64,000 bases of DNA from Stichopus chloronotus (Eukaryota > Echinodermata > Holothuroidea > Aspidochirotida > Stichopodidae): contig CM037836.1 of the NCBI GenBank assembly GCA_021234535.1, positions 17,777,111 to 17,841,110 on the forward strand, given 5' to 3'. Every line of letters begins with the position of its first letter. The first letter of the stretch is position 1. A model generated the notes under the pieces. The model saw only the letters and a list, made by a program, of their open reading frames with translations, ran no database searches and was not told where the DNA came from. Positions 13,193-26,554 of the stretch are shown here, one piece after another. The position numbers and the translations under genes were made by a program.

Positions 13193-16100
13193 ATATACTT
13201 GCCTTCTAAAATCAACACTTTGGATTAAACTGATAGAGAAGTGCTCAACATACAGTAATGTCGAAGGAGATACAGAGGGGTGAATTTGGGAGTATTGCAC
13301 AATAAATGCATACATGTGACAAAGTGAAGTGAAAAGGAAAGAGAGATTGAATGATTATAGCTGAGAGTTGTGCTTTCTGGGAACTATGAGGAGACAGGTA
13401 AGCTAGTAATGAAGGTCAGTATAGGAGTCCATGATAGAAAATTTCATGCAGTTAACATAATACCATGGGTGCCATGAATGTAGAAGTCGATTTAGTGGTT
13501 CACAAGTTACCCAAAAGTCAGTGTGATACGTTCGACCAGTAGCTACACGGGGCTTAACTTAAGAAGATGTGTTCAAACTAGTAGAATGGATGGCATGCTT
13601 GCAGTTATCTCAGGTAGTGATACAGAACAAATGAAAGCACAGTTAAGAAACAGATGGAACTTTAACAGTGAAGAATGTTCTATACCTTATGTATCTATGG
13701 CAGTCAATACAGTTCACACAATTTTGTATTTTAAAAGATTGATATAAGAGGGAACAGAATCAAAACTGTCCTACTCCAACTTCTTCCCCCTCCATTCCAC
13801 ATCATTTGATGACCTGCTCACACAAACTGAAAACAGAGTGACTCATAAAGAAACAGATTCAAAACTGTCCTATTCCTGAATCCTTCCCCTGCTCCCAATT
13901 GATTGATTTCTTAAAAAAAATATATATATACATGTATATATTTTGGCAAAGTGATATGTCAAGCAACAGATTCAAAGTTATCCTACTTTCTTCCTGCCCC
14001 ACCCTCTTCCTCTCCAAGTAAAAGAATGAAGTTTACAAAAAGTTACTGCCCCATTATCTATCCTACCGATCAAATGGTCAAACGCTCAGTACTTTGAAAT
14101 GAAGCACATGGAAAGGCCAAAGGATCAACGACACACAAAAAAGTCACAACAAGAAGACGATGTAAACCAGAACAGCAGGATATCTACTGAAGATGAGAGC
14201 GAGTTGAAATTAAATGCAAAAGATTCAGTATAAGTTAGAGAGGCTGTACTGTAGCATGACAATCAGATTGCAATGACACAGTGGCAAGGTTAATAGACAG
14301 TCACTGAGATAGAAAAGAAAAATGTGTAAGGAAAAGTGATAAATTATTACAATACCACTGTTTTGGGCAGCTTGTTTTCTCGACGTCCGCTGATTTCCTG
14401 TTCGAAAACAGTGAAGAGATCGTTTAAAATGTGTACAGTATGGTGTAGACTTTCAAACCCCTCACAGCTGTTACTATACCGTTACCTCTTTATGACTCTG
14501 AATGAATATTCACAGTTTTCAGTACTTAAATCTTCACAGGTGTGATGTCATCTTGTCATAAAAATTATCTTCTGACATGTGGTGGTTGATTCAGGTTCTG
14601 CGTTGCAGAACAAGGGATAATTCCCTCTAGTGAGAGGTCAATGTCCTGTGACATTGTGTCCCCTGTTCCAGTGGGTCACATGTCTGCAGGAATGCTGTTT
14701 TAGTATTCGCTTTATGAAAGCAACTAAAGTTGATGGAAGATTTTTACTTCATTGCCTCTCAAGAGATACAGGCCTCAGACATTTGGAACATTGTCAAGGA
14801 GCAAAAAAGCAAAAAAAAAAAAAAAAGAGGACAAAAAGATTCCATTTGCAAATTATGTAATCGATATTTGAGTATAGCAAAGGACACCAAAAACCCTTGG
14901 CAATTTATACAACCAAAATTACAGTACCTCAATAGTGATTACATTGTGTACTCTGCTATAAAAATGTTACAATTGATGCTTAATTTGTAACTGATTGCAT
15001 AACCCAGCATTCCAAAGAAAATTTTCAAAGACTTCCTTACTGTTCTTCGAGCAGAAACAACATTGTCAAGATTGTTGTTTCATGATCTTATTGCATTTTA
15101 CTAGTACTTCATGTGCTAAACAGATCTAAGAACATTTTTTTTTTAAACATTTTGCAAGTTTGTAGTTTCTTATCTACTACGCTTAAACCATTTCCTTCTG
15201 TCAATTCAATTTCGACTGCAGTCAAGAGAAGGAGTTTACTCCTATACTGAATTAAACGCTGTACTGCCACAGCCACTTACATTTCCAAAACAGCATTAAA
15301 GTATTAGTGTGCGTACTGTGTAAGTTGATGACAAAAATACATTTGAAACTGAACTGACTGATGGGGAGATATTAGCTGACAGCCACAGGCTTACTGGTGA
15401 CTTCTTTCACACCTCTACAACTTCATCTATTACGTACAACAGCCAACATCCAGTGTAATATTATAGCCACAACTCACTGTAGGCAAAGTTTTGTTTACAT
15501 GGTTGTATTGATATAAACATTTCAAACAACTGTAACACTAAAGAAAGCATTGATCTTCCATGAGGATTAAGAATGTCATATGGAATTGAGAATACTTACT
15601 TACTCCATAAACAAATTACACCTCACAATGTAGCCTGGGAGCTTAAAATAACAATTTCAACACATATTATGCTTTGGAGTATGAAGGATGAAATCCTTGT
15701 GTCAGCTCCTGCTGTATGTGTCAGCTCAAGTTGCTTTTATCCAAATAGAATACACATGTAAATACACTACACTTGTATAATTACCGCTATATGACCAAAT
15801 AAACCGCACTTGTGACAACCACGACATGTTGATCCTTGTAAGTTGTAAGGATGGTTCTTTTGGCAAGAACAACAGTTCATACAAGTGGCTAAGGTAAGTG
15901 CAAAAGATGATTAGGCTGATCAAGTTGGGATTTTGCCAGTTTTTGACAGAACAGTGCTTTTTCAAACCAGAGCACACACTGCATTGAGTTTTCATTGGTA
16001 AATGAATGCCAATCATGCTAAAAGTACTGTACAATTAAACAGACTAACAGAATACATCTACTACTAATTGTCAACGAGAAGAAATATCTCAAAGCCAGCG

Positions 16101-18384
16101 AGTATTCTTCTAAGTAGCATCCAACATAAAATAGTTAACGCCAATTGATTCATCAGTTTAAGTGACCAGTTACCCTCACTAAAGGTCATTGTTTAACATC
16201 ACTGGACATGATGATATGACCTCAAATGATCATTGTATCTTCACCACAAATTAGTACGCAGCTTTTCTCCCTCATTCTGGATAGTTTGTTGACCATGAAT
16301 GCTGTTTGGTCTTTGCTAAACTGTAACTGACCTTTGGCCAATACCGATGACTACATGGGTTCTATAAGATAATATGGTACGTCCACATGTCAAGTGCAAC
16401 CTTCGCCAAAGCCTCCCATCTTGAGGTACAACATTTTATACTAATGACTCTATCTGACATCTGGTGGCTAGGAATTTCCAGAAAGACAATTCAGCTCTAC
16501 AAATGATGATAAAGTGCACATTTTCTGTCCTAGCATAATTACACAGAAAACCCATTTCAATTTGTAGTAGGCCATCAATATGCTAAATGCAGCAAGAGAA
16601 GTAGCTATGATGCCCCTGAATTACCACGTTCACAAGTTTTCCACATACTGACCTATATGGTAACCACCTGGTATGGTAAATGATACACCTACATACCACA
16701 GTACATGCAAGCAGAGATGACAGCAGTATACACGTGCTGGCTTCCCCACTTTGGAAGGCAATGTTACTCACTGTGAACAATTCAGGAAGGGACTTGTGCA
16801 AAAGAGAGTAACAAACAGTTTACTATTCATTCATCCAACACTTCTTTATTTAATCGATTGTCTACAGTATATCTAGCTGGTGCTACTGTAGATAAATTAA
16901 TTCATGTCCTTGCTGTGTTTCCTGCTAGGAATCTTGTTGTGTTGTCTAAAACTGAAGATGCAAAATGAAGACAACTACCTACCAGATTCCATAAAGTTCA
17001 CCAACTGTTATACATGCAGAATGAAATCATGAATCGACTTAGGGAGATGGTGACTGTCGCGAACAGGATTCTTGTTCAATTGTTTTTCATACAGGGAGTG
17101 TTTTACAGTTCAACTTCATTTTGCCACTGACAACATTTGGGAAGGAATGTCCCTCCCAAATGTTTTTTGGTGGATATGTTTTCCCTTTTGTGGAGAGAAT
17201 CATCCAACCCCAAGCTCAATGTAAACCCTGGATGACAGATGTCCAGAGTTTCCTTTCCTATGCAAATTGTGTTCATACAAGGTTCTCCCAGTTTGATGCA
17301 CGGGAAGCTCAAATAACAAAATGGTAACCAATATTACATGATAGAAAATTACTGCTACTCATTCTGTGGTTTATTCATCTTGTAGTACACCAGTTGCATT
17401 TTCTCTTCTTGAGGTAGGTTTACAAAGTTTTTGCAATCATACAGAGGCTACTTACAGCATATCTTAAATGACTTTTGATACCCACAAATGTCATTAATGC
17501 ACATCTCATTACCTTAAATGTTTCTAACATGAAGGTTTCATTGTCTGCTTTTTTGAGACTCATAACTGTGTTTTCCAAAAATTCTTTCATTTTCAAAAAC
17601 ATCTCCAAGTCAGAAATATAGCAGTGCATGCTGCATACACTACTACTACACAGGTATGTCATCATCACCGCTCTGTAGGTTTCTCTTCTAATCCAGATTT
17701 AAACTAAAAACCAACTGTGTATACATGTATACAAACAGAACAAAATTTGCTATTCCAGAGTTTTCATTTCAAAAGAGGTAATTCCTATGTTCATATTTTT
17801 CATTTGCACCTACATCCTGGATCAGACTGTGGATTTCAGACTAAACAAAGAAATGTTGGCCCTCAAAATCAAAATCAACCACTAAATACTCACAATGACT
17901 AGCTAAATACGATCATGACCATTACGATTGCATCCCCTTATAAAGTATTCGTATGGTAATCCAAAAATTGGAGTAATATGAAGTGCTATGGGGTGACATG
18001 TGTTCTTTCTATACCAACAAGTCTCACCCATTTTTGAAAGAGAAAAGTCAGCTGATAGCTCAACCCTGATCACATGTGTGTACATAGAGTAGCTTCATGT
18101 CAACAGAACTGTCATAATCATGACAAGAAACTACAGTCAAGGTGATCTGGTTACCTGTGATCATGATCACAACAAGATTTCTCAAAGGATAATAGATTTA
18201 GTAGTGATACTGTATCTTGAAATTGACCCACAGGATCATCTTTTTTTTTATCTGTAGGAATGTCGTGCAACGCCTACAAAATCAAATGAGCGATTCTCCT
18301 GTAGACCTTTATATTGAAATGAAGACACAGAAGTACCACCAAATAACATCACGTGTACCACTAGAACGAAAAAAGCTCTCTTAC
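13193..18384. other. Intron-like sequence downstream of exon 4 of the YTHDC2-like gene
   Basis: No further YTHDC2-like exon was recognised; I looked for the Walker A, DExH and QxxRxGRxGR-type motifs on the minus strand. Decayed fragments resembling the 145-bp HINE unit appear at about 16150-16700 and 17400-17520. A CpG-retaining open stretch at 14347-14467 (minus) is listed separately. The 17121-17327 plus-strand frame shows no recognisable domain. Confidence 0.45.
14347..14467 (-). other. Weak candidate terminal exon on the minus strand, unknown product
   Basis: An AG at 14469-14468 (minus) precedes one base plus 39 codons and a TAA. The peptide contains LHHTVHILNDLF and FEQEISGRRE and looks protein-like. 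The stretch keeps several CpGs (CGACGTCCG) in a CpG-poor neighbourhood, as the real exon at 18385-18578 does. Its leading phase does not continue exon 4 directly, and I do not recognise the family. It could be a nested gene, an alternative exon or chance. Confidence 0.2.
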
Positions 18385-18578
18385 GATCGTTTGGACCGAG
18401 TCTTCTCCGTTCCATTCTGGGTAACAGTTCCTGACGTTCCCTGACTGACACTGGGAGCCTCTGAAATAGTGCCTGTGATTCATTTCTGGAAGCTTGGGTG
18501 AGGTGGCAGACAGGAATTTTATCAGCCAAAGATGTTGCATTTTTCTTGAAGAGAGTGAGGAACCGGTTAAGTCCAGAT
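18385..18578 (-). CDS. YTHDC2: YTHDC2-like protein, coding exon 4 (end of R3H domain and linker)
   Basis: On the minus strand the exon follows TTTTGTACTTCAG (acceptor AG at 18580-18579) and stops at the donor GTAAGAG (GT at 18384-18383). It is 194 bp. Its first base completes a Gly codon begun in exon 3, and it leaves one base over for the next exon. It supplies residues 64-127. NRFLTL matches the end of the R3H module of vertebrate YTHDC2 (NRYLTV in my recollection), and FQRLPVS, RERQELLPRMER matches the conserved linker before the DExH helicase core (FPVTNKERTELLPK-type). YTHDC2 is a 3'-to-5' RNA helicase that binds m6A and drives the mitosis-to-meiosis switch in germ cells. The exon keeps many CpGs in a CpG-poor intron. 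The next exon was not found. Confidence 0.85.
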
Positions 18579-21399
18579 CTGAAGTACAAAATACCAAACG
18601 TAAGAAAGCCTTCTAGTAACAATTCAGTTTCTAAATACTTAGATACAGCATGTAGCGATCCCCAACTGCACCTTGCAAAGTAACATTTCACTTGCCTCCC
18701 GTACAGCAACATTGGCTACCTATTCTGATAACCATTTTACAGAACTGCCCCTTTATGCTGTATGGACACTTTCCCTACACAGCTTTGCGGCTTACCATTT
18801 AACCTGTCTGGAACTGTTTTCACACAACTCTCAAACTTTTGCTTGTGCTTTTTCTTCTGTCCTTTTGAATTGGTTCAAATGAAAGCTTACTATTGTACTG
18901 AAGATTTTGATCCGTCAAGTCTTTCTGGAATGTGTGCGGGTCCCACGGATGAGTATCCTTTTTATGAATCCTTTTCATCATATTACAGTGAGTTGAGATA
19001 AGTACTTAGTTTTCTCTATAAACATTTGGATGCATGAAAACTGAAACTGATGCACACCAACAGAGCAGCTTTTATTCTCCGGACACTATTAAGCCTGCGT
19101 AGTGCCTCTGTGGCTGCCGCCCCATGTGGCTGCTGCCCCCACCCTCATGTGACTGCTGTCCCGAAGAGCCTATGGTCAAACTTTCCTTTCGAAGAGTCCA
19201 AAAGTTAATGAACGTAATATAAATGAGCATTACTGGCCATTGGTCTACCAATATATTCGTTTGCAAATAGTTGTTGCTATCCTGTACATATTACCATGGA
19301 CTACCGGGAGGGTGTCCAATTACATTGTTCACCATCGATCTACACAGCTACAGTACCTGCAATGGTAGCAGCCTGCTTTAGCCAATCACCTTTATAAAGC
19401 TATGTAAATGAAGTTTGAGTAGGATTTCTAGGGAGTTGAAACAAATTCACCTTCAAAGTGTGTGGAAGTTAGATTTTTTTTTTTGTATTGACGGCCTGAA
19501 CGGGAAAACTCATCCACTGCGTGGTGTACACCCTAAAATGGAATGATTTCAACATTTGTGCATGGTTTGCAAACAAACATTGAAAATTCTCTTTCCTCTA
19601 GAGATAGTAACAAATCTGGTTTCATCATTAAATTAATATTTTTATTGATTAAAAATAAACTAGAGAATTTCATAGAGCTAAATATTTGACTAAAAGTAAG
19701 CTAGTAACAGAAGAGGCTTTCGCATTAATAATGGTATTCTTACATGAAAGATTAATTTCCCATTTCTGCACAGAGCAAACTACTACCAAATACACATTTA
19801 GCCCTCATGATAGTCTGTAACTCATCTGTAATTAAAAACCAGAAATATTAACTTAATGATTAAACCAGAACAGTTATAATCTCTAGAGGAAAGATACATA
19901 ATTTGTCTTCAAACCATGCCCAAAGTTTTCAAGGTCTTTTTTATAAGTTTTGATGCGGTATTGTTACAAATGCAGTACCTATACTTAAAAAAAACTATCA
20001 CAGCATGAGGCAATATATTAGCATCAATGACGTACTGCTTACGTCAAAAATGATTTAAACATAGTGCAACAAACGAAATTTTTTACTAATGATACTGTGT
20101 GCTGAAATAATAAACTTTCATCACAAATAGCACTCACACAATGCCAAAATCGTTCTTAATCCAAAGAAACGTTCCACAGTAAATCTAGTTTGACAGATTT
20201 TTTGATACAATAGCCAAACACAGTGTATCAAAATATGCTATACAGGTTAGAATATTACCATGAGGCAATAAATCAATGTATTGCTGAAAAGTTGACAATA
20301 TTTCACGGCACTTCTGAAAATATCAATACCAACTATTTCTCTTCCACATTAAGCTCAACTCTGAATTTGCTGGCAATTTACTGTATGGATCAGATTTTAT
20401 TCACGTAAGGTCTTTAGGTCACTTTAGAAGCTATTAAACAGCACTGAGGTTAATCTTCAGTTCACAAAATACAGTCAACCTAAACTGATCCCCTGATCCA
20501 GAGAGGGCTAGGGATCACTGAAAGAACTGAAGGAGCAAGAGAAGGGGCCAGATAAGGAGGAATACAATATGAGGGAAAAGATGCAGGGAAAAGCAAGACC
20601 AATGTAAGTTACAAGGAGCATACAGTCGAGCAAACATAAGTGCAAAAGGCATACATCTGGAGGAGCGAGAATGGGAAGGAGATTTAATACATTGCCTGCA
20701 TTAACTTTTTGGGCTAACATGATGAAGAGTAGCACAATGAGAAACAGGATATTGTAGCAAAAAGAGTACTAGTGAGGAATATGTGGGTCTTCAAAAACAA
20801 AATAAGGTTCTTTCATAAAAACACTGTGTTGCATGCAGATCGCTTTACTTTAAACTTAATATATTCACCACCCACAGACAAGTGGAAACTTAAGGAGAGC
20901 AAGTACACTTAGGATTCCAACACAGTTAATACACTGTGGACAAAACATTGTGAAGAACATTTCAGCATGGTTTTCTCAATTATTTCATTATAACATTGTT
21001 CCTGTGTCTCAGATGCAGATATTCTTACACTTTGTTCAAACCATTGTCATTGTTGCTCATGATTGGACCCTTAATGTACAGAAGTGTATTGTATATTGCC
21101 AACTACTGTATCCACAGCTTGCATAATCTGACTAGTGAATTTCATCTACTGTACGGACTTCAGTGATTAAATCACACAATAGTACGTGGAAAATGTGGAA
21201 AATTGGGAAAATGGTAGAATGTATTCAAAGCAATATCACCTGGTACTTGTTATTGGCCCCCTTTACATTACCAAATGCTTGCAAAGCTTGCATGATCCAA
21301 CTGGCTGAATGCATCTAGGCATTTACCAGAGTAGTTCTTCGTAGAATTCAGTGACTGAATCATATTGACCTTGACTGTTCCCTTGAGTATATTGTTACG

Positions 21400-22430
21400 A
21401 AAAAACGGCTATCTTTCAATATATTTAGATCCCTAACCTTCGATTAGCTTTCTGTAACTAATTGCATCCCATTACGAGCATGCGAGGTGGTATTTCCGAG
21501 AAAAACCACATTTTGAGTTTTGTGCTGATACGTGTAGCGTGGTGGTCCTTCCATGCTTCCAGAGTTCTGAGACTTCTGATGCACAAGGTCAGATTTGTTC
21601 CCCCAAGCCAGGGAAGTAGCGAGGTTTGTCCAGACAGTGAGACAGGATTGATTTGCTTAATACGTAGTATGGGTTAGACGATCTCGTGATTAGACCGTTC
21701 CACAAATCAATCTGACTTGCCGTTTCGTAATTGGTCAGTTGGTTTTGTGTAGAACTTTACACAATGGTTGGTTTGTATAGGATTTTACAGGAGACACGGG
21801 GTGATTCACAATGCCATGTACGGCTGGTTCTTATTCAGCAGTTTAGGGTGTACTTGTTCACTGGTCGCTAGGCAGAATCTAAGTGAATTTTATCCATCTA
21901 ATGATGGGCAATTTTTAGGGACTTTTGGCAACTATACGTGGAGCAGATTCAGCTTCGTAGTGTTTCCACTGCTAACTCTCGGCTACGTTAATGATGTTCA
22001 GCTGCTGATGCTTCGTTATCATCTCATCAAGGCTCACGTTAAGCCTCTGTTCATGAAGCCTTTATTTCAAGGACTTTTAAGAATTTTATATGCCAGGTTT
22101 TTTTATGGAAGCACACATTTGCTTCTTAAGAATTTTATATGCCAGGTTTTTTTTATGGAAGCACACATTTGCTTCTTCAAAAATATTGATATCACTGACC
22201 AATGTGATACTCAGCAATTAAGTAATTTATAGGCAAAATATAAAGGCATAACAAAAGAAATAATGGTGCTGTGGAACACTCCATGTCATCTGTTTTGCAT
22301 TTTCATCAAACTTTGAAAAGTCGTATCTCAAAAACCGTAATAAACGAAGTTTCGACGGCTTTCACTCAGGGTTTTATTTTGCAACTTCCACATGAGGAGC
22401 GCTCTTTTCACGATGCTCTTTTCACAATGT
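21400..22430 (+). other. CpG-retaining segment with a 154-codon frame, possible recent insertion
   Basis: This block has CpGs at ordinary frequency inside an intron where they are rare. It carries a plus-strand open frame at 21768-22232 (154 codons, Phe/Leu-rich, no motif recognised). The 3' part of that frame is made of a 49-bp tandem duplication, so the tail is duplicated DNA and not conserved protein. I found no terminal inverted repeats or target duplication. A young mobile element or a nested exon are the alternatives. Confidence 0.3.
22077..22175 (+). repeat. 49-bp direct tandem duplication, two near-identical copies
   Basis: TTAAGAATTTTATATGCCAG through GAAGCACACATTTGCTTC occurs at 22077-22125 and again at 22126-22175. 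The two differ by one T in a poly-T run, which implies a very recent duplication. Confidence 0.95.
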
Positions 22431-22552
22431 AACACAACCTTTAAGAAGAGACAAACTTAATTGAATTTCTGCAACATTTCCAAGGCACAGTTTGGTTTTA
22501 ATGAACACCACCAATGTTTCACAGAAACTCTCACTGTCTCCTGATATCTTAC

Positions 22553-22643
22553 CCTTTACTCTTTGACTTTAATCCAAGCTGGGCTGCTAACTGATGAATA
22601 TATTTCCTTTGAACAGAATCCAAAGAAGAAGGGAACTCCAATT
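22553..22643 (-). CDS. YTHDC2: YTHDC2-like protein, coding exon 3 (core of R3H domain)
   Basis: The acceptor AAACAATACAG (AG at 22645-22644) opens the exon and the donor GTAAGATA (GT at 22552-22551) closes it. It is 91 bp. Its first two bases complete the Glu codon started in exon 2 and it ends two bases into a Gly codon, so all three exons join without a frame break. It encodes residues 34-62, including LEFPSSL and QRKYIHQLAAQLGL. The Arg45-x3-His49 pair (RKYIH) is the signature that names the R3H single-stranded nucleic-acid-binding domain. LEFPSSL followed by RxxIH and LGLKSKSKG closely follows the vertebrate YTHDC2 R3H as I recall it (MEFPSSL, RAFIH, LGLVSKSKG). At 30 codons with no internal Met it is invisible to a Met-to-stop ORF search. 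Confidence 0.9.
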
Positions 22644-25059
22644 CTGTATTGTTTAAAAGAAGAAGAAGAAAACAAAACATCCTTAACATAAAAAAGCACA
22701 ATGGAAAAATACAAACTGTGAGCAAATTAATTTGACACAGAATAACATCTGAAGTAAAGTCAGGACATTAATTGCAGTTAAAGTTGTCCGTTGTGCATCT
22801 CTACTATCTAATGACGGAAAAAGATTGGTAGCATACATACTGTACAGTAATTCAGTTATATAACTACACTAACAGAAATATCATTGTCTATTCAGCCTGA
22901 CAGTCTGCACTGTGCATGAGTTAGAACAGTATGGCATTTTAAATAGTTAACGGAAAAAATGATATACATTACAGAAGCTTGACAGCTTTTATGACATGAC
23001 ATTTAAGCTGCACTTCAACAACTCAAAAATGGCACCAGATTCAATGTTCTTCGAGTCTGCATAGTAGCTATACAAATACATTTGTAACATGCCATAAAAG
23101 CCAACATGGGTCTCCATCAAGCAGTTGTAACATAATGCACTCCATGCACCAGGAATTCCCAAACAGACAAATTCACTGAAAAGTGAGCCTGCAGAACTGT
23201 GTGCAATATGAAAAGTGATATCAAAAGAATCAAGTAAAACATATTTCAATGCACCGTACAGTAGCTACAGAGATATGGAAAATACTGCAGCTCTTAAATG
23301 ACTAGCAACTTGCATTGATGATACAGCACAGCAGTTGAATCAGTTCTCCCTCAAATTTGACATTACTACAGGGCAAGGTACGTAACCATGTAGCAAAATG
23401 TTGGATAAATCAGTTTCCAGTTATAGTAGATGTACAGGTACGCTATTACTAAAACTGGCATACTGCAGACTGTCCCAAAATGCTTTAAACAGGCTTCAAA
23501 TTGATATAGAGCAAACAAAATGATATTATTTTACACTGAGCAGTCATCCTTTATTGTACAGTATGCATTGTTGCAGATACAGGTATTGATCACCTTATTT
23601 TTTTTTTTTTTACATTTTCAAGACCTGCAGACAATGATCACATTTTCAAAGTTTCTCAATGAGGTCCATCACAAATCTACGATTCAGTCTTGCAGACAGG
23701 TATTGAAATGGCCTCCTGAAGACCATCTTCAGAAACTTCCTGCCCATTACATTTACGTTTATCTGGATACAGGTCACAGAATGCATTGGTATGCAGCATT
23801 ACCTTCTTAAAAATCTGTTTATACTGTATGATGGACAGACTTGTATAATTTTTCCCCAGCAATTTATTGGGCAAAAGTTTGGTAAAATACTAGAAAGAAA
23901 CATTGTCAAATAGAAATATACATTTTCTACAATATTTCACATGTCCTATACCTGTTCAAAGGTTTCTGTTTTGACTAATATTAAATTTTTGTTTTACTCA
24001 AGGAGAATGTCTGAAACTTTCCATTTCGTTTGGTGGATACCAGTGTGTTTTTTTAAAAGAAGTATTTCCACAAGATACTAGATTTTGGATCATGTGATTC
24101 ATGACCAGTTGATGTTTTTGTCAAAAATACTGTACTGTACAGTATGTACCACCATTGAAATGTTGACTTTGACTGAAATAATGTTGCAACATTTGTTCTT
24201 ATCAAGGTATTAATACAGTGTGAATAATTTTTCACAAATTACTAATTAGCTAAACATTGAAGTTTTAAGGAAAGTAAAAATTCCTTGTCTTTGATTCATA
24301 ACTTTATGGATTTCATGTTGACTATATTACCCAGTAGAAATAGAAAAGCATACTATAGGTCTACCATGAGAAAAGGGCTGACCAAGAAACAAAGTCTGCT
24401 ATATACAGTATAAACACAGAATCAACCATTGGTCTGCCCCACTGGGTCATGTGCATGAATGCCATACACTAACACCTCAATACAGACTTTCTACAAAAAC
24501 TTCTGATAATGGTACATGTAAACTTCCGTAAAGAGGAGATCATATGATTGATAGCATGAAGTCTCGAGCAAGAGTACATGCCAAGCCTAAAATCAATTAT
24601 GGCTTGTGTTTTGCAGTGATGGAACTGACCACATCTGTTAAGGGTTTTGCAGTACTTTGTCACATCAAATGTGACGAGTGTTTATAAATACTTTAATTTT
24701 CCTGCTATTAAAGTCTACTCTGATACACACAGTAAATCAACAAAACCATCACAAGGGTGACGTCTTTCTATTTTTGGAGCATTCTCTGCTTCTACGGCAA
24801 GAATTCCTGAGGATTTTTATTTTATCTAAAAAAAAAAAAATTATAGTACTGTACTGCGGTATCACAAGGAAAATGCAGTAAAACAGAACCGTTGGCAGCT
24901 CTTCAGTACTGTACAGTATGTGCGTTGAAGAAATTCACAGGTAAAGCAGGTGCTGTGTATTGTGTAACTTAATTCTTGAAATGACAGTACTGTACAGTAT
25001 ATGGGGGATATTTCAAAATGCTGATTTTATACGGCGTGACACTTAGTCTCATTTTTTCA

Positions 25060-25627
25060 TTAAAAAAGGATGGTCTAGCCACAAATATAGCTTTGATATG
25101 TTGAAGAGTAAGTTAATCTGACCATTACAGTGAAACTTCCATTCAATTCCCATGTGTGGTTCTGGAGATATGAGCAGTTGAAGTTGCCACATTTGTTACC
25201 GAAAGTTAACTTGAAGCAAGCAGGAGTGATGTCATCTCCCCACATTGATAAAGCCTGTTATGTTTGTCTTTAAAATTTACACCAAATTTAATACTTCAAT
25301 ATCTAGTGCTATCACAATGTGAATGCATGATGGGTATGAGAGTTTTGCGACCGGCACATAACCAGTACCTAAGGTGACCACCTATTGATTTCAAGGTCGA
25401 AATAATAAATTCAATAATAAAGAAAACAAAAGACTATTCAGCCATGTGAGGAGATGATGTCACTCCTGCTTGCCTCAAGTTCACAGTTGGTAGAAAAGGG
25501 GGTAACTTCAACTGGTAATATCTTGAGAACCACACATGGGAACTGAATCGAAGTTTCACCAGAATGGTTGGATAAACTTACTCTTCAACATATCCAAGCT
25601 AAATTTGTGGCTGGACCATCCTTTTAA
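25060..25627. mobile_element. Foldback-type non-autonomous element with about 183-bp inverted arms and TTAA ends
   Basis: The arm 25060-25244 is the reverse complement, with scattered mismatches, of 25445-25627. Shared words in opposite orientation include AAAGGATGGTC, CAGCCACAAAT, GATATGTTGAAGAGTAAGTT, TTCCCATGTGTGGTTCT and GCAAGCAGGAGTGA. The spacer is about 200 bp. Both outer ends begin with TTAA (25060-25063 and 25624-25627), which would fit the TTAA target duplication of piggyBac or Kolobok families. No open frame of note, so it is non-autonomous. Confidence 0.75.
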
Positions 25628-26554
25628 CTTCCGAATGTGCTTGTGACCTATAAGCCACAACTACCTCTGTTGGTAGGTCTTTACCATCCTCTAGCATAGA
25701 AGAAATCTGAATTAAAAATTTTGCTGTAATTCCTGGAGGAAATTTTGTTACAGCGTGACAGGACAAATTTGTACTTCTGTCTGTGGTCGAATTCAATGAT
25801 GAATATTATCTCAAATACAGGTTTTGAGATACTGTCTTTGGGATCGTTCATAATTAACAATGTTGTCTGCCTACACAAAAAGGAAAATTTTAAATGGGTG
25901 GTTTGTTTGGGAAAAATATGGCTCTGATTGTTATTTTTTTCAATGTTATGGTGTGAGGTTATGGCATGACATCATCTAAAACTTCATTTTTTTTACATTT
26001 TTGGCCAAATGTGCTTCACATTTTGACAAGTTGACATTGAGGCCATGCAAAGAAAAGTGAAAACAAAACAAATGTATTGTGTCTACAACATATGCCATTG
26101 AAATGGTTGAAACTCCTTGAAAACACACTGATCAACAGGGAAAACAAAATGTGCAATATGCTAGATATTGAGTGAAGTGTACTTTTAGAAAGAATCTGTC
26201 AATCAAGTAGGCATGTAACTGGCAGGGGACATCATAGAAGCAAAATTGATAAGAGTTTAGAGATGATTGGGCTATTAAACATTTTGCAAGAAACAATCTG
26301 TACCCTCATAGATTTCACAATTTGCTAGAAGTTGCCACACAAAAACCAGCGACAATTGGCATGTTCAGCTGCATAACGCATCAAATACAAGTAATCCTTA
26401 TCTGTTATGTGATTACAAAATAGCAGCACTTTGCACTTTGACTCACTAAATGCAATATCACTGTATTTATTGGAGTCCATTACTGCACTCAAAATGCCAG
26501 CAAGTTTGGGCACATACTACTTCAGAAAATTCTGTCAAATATAATACTGTATTT

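Larger units (their letters stand above)
18579..22552. other. Intron between coding exons 3 and 4 of the YTHDC2-like gene
   Basis: About 4 kb on the minus-strand gene. Mostly CpG-poor AT-rich sequence, apart from the CpG-retaining segment at about 21400-22430, listed separately. Short frames on both strands (for example 18762-19001 plus) show no recognisable domains. Confidence 0.7.

Noticed and set aside
18248..18712. 154-codon minus-strand frame taken as a single gene
   Set aside because: Only 18385-18578 is coding. The rest runs into introns on both sides, beyond a good acceptor and donor, and the frame continues by chance.
23600..23700. Plus-strand exon between a poly-T AG (about 23624) and GCAGACAG|GTATTG
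   Set aside because: Splice-like signals are good but the 25-codon peptide matches nothing I know and chance is likely at this length.
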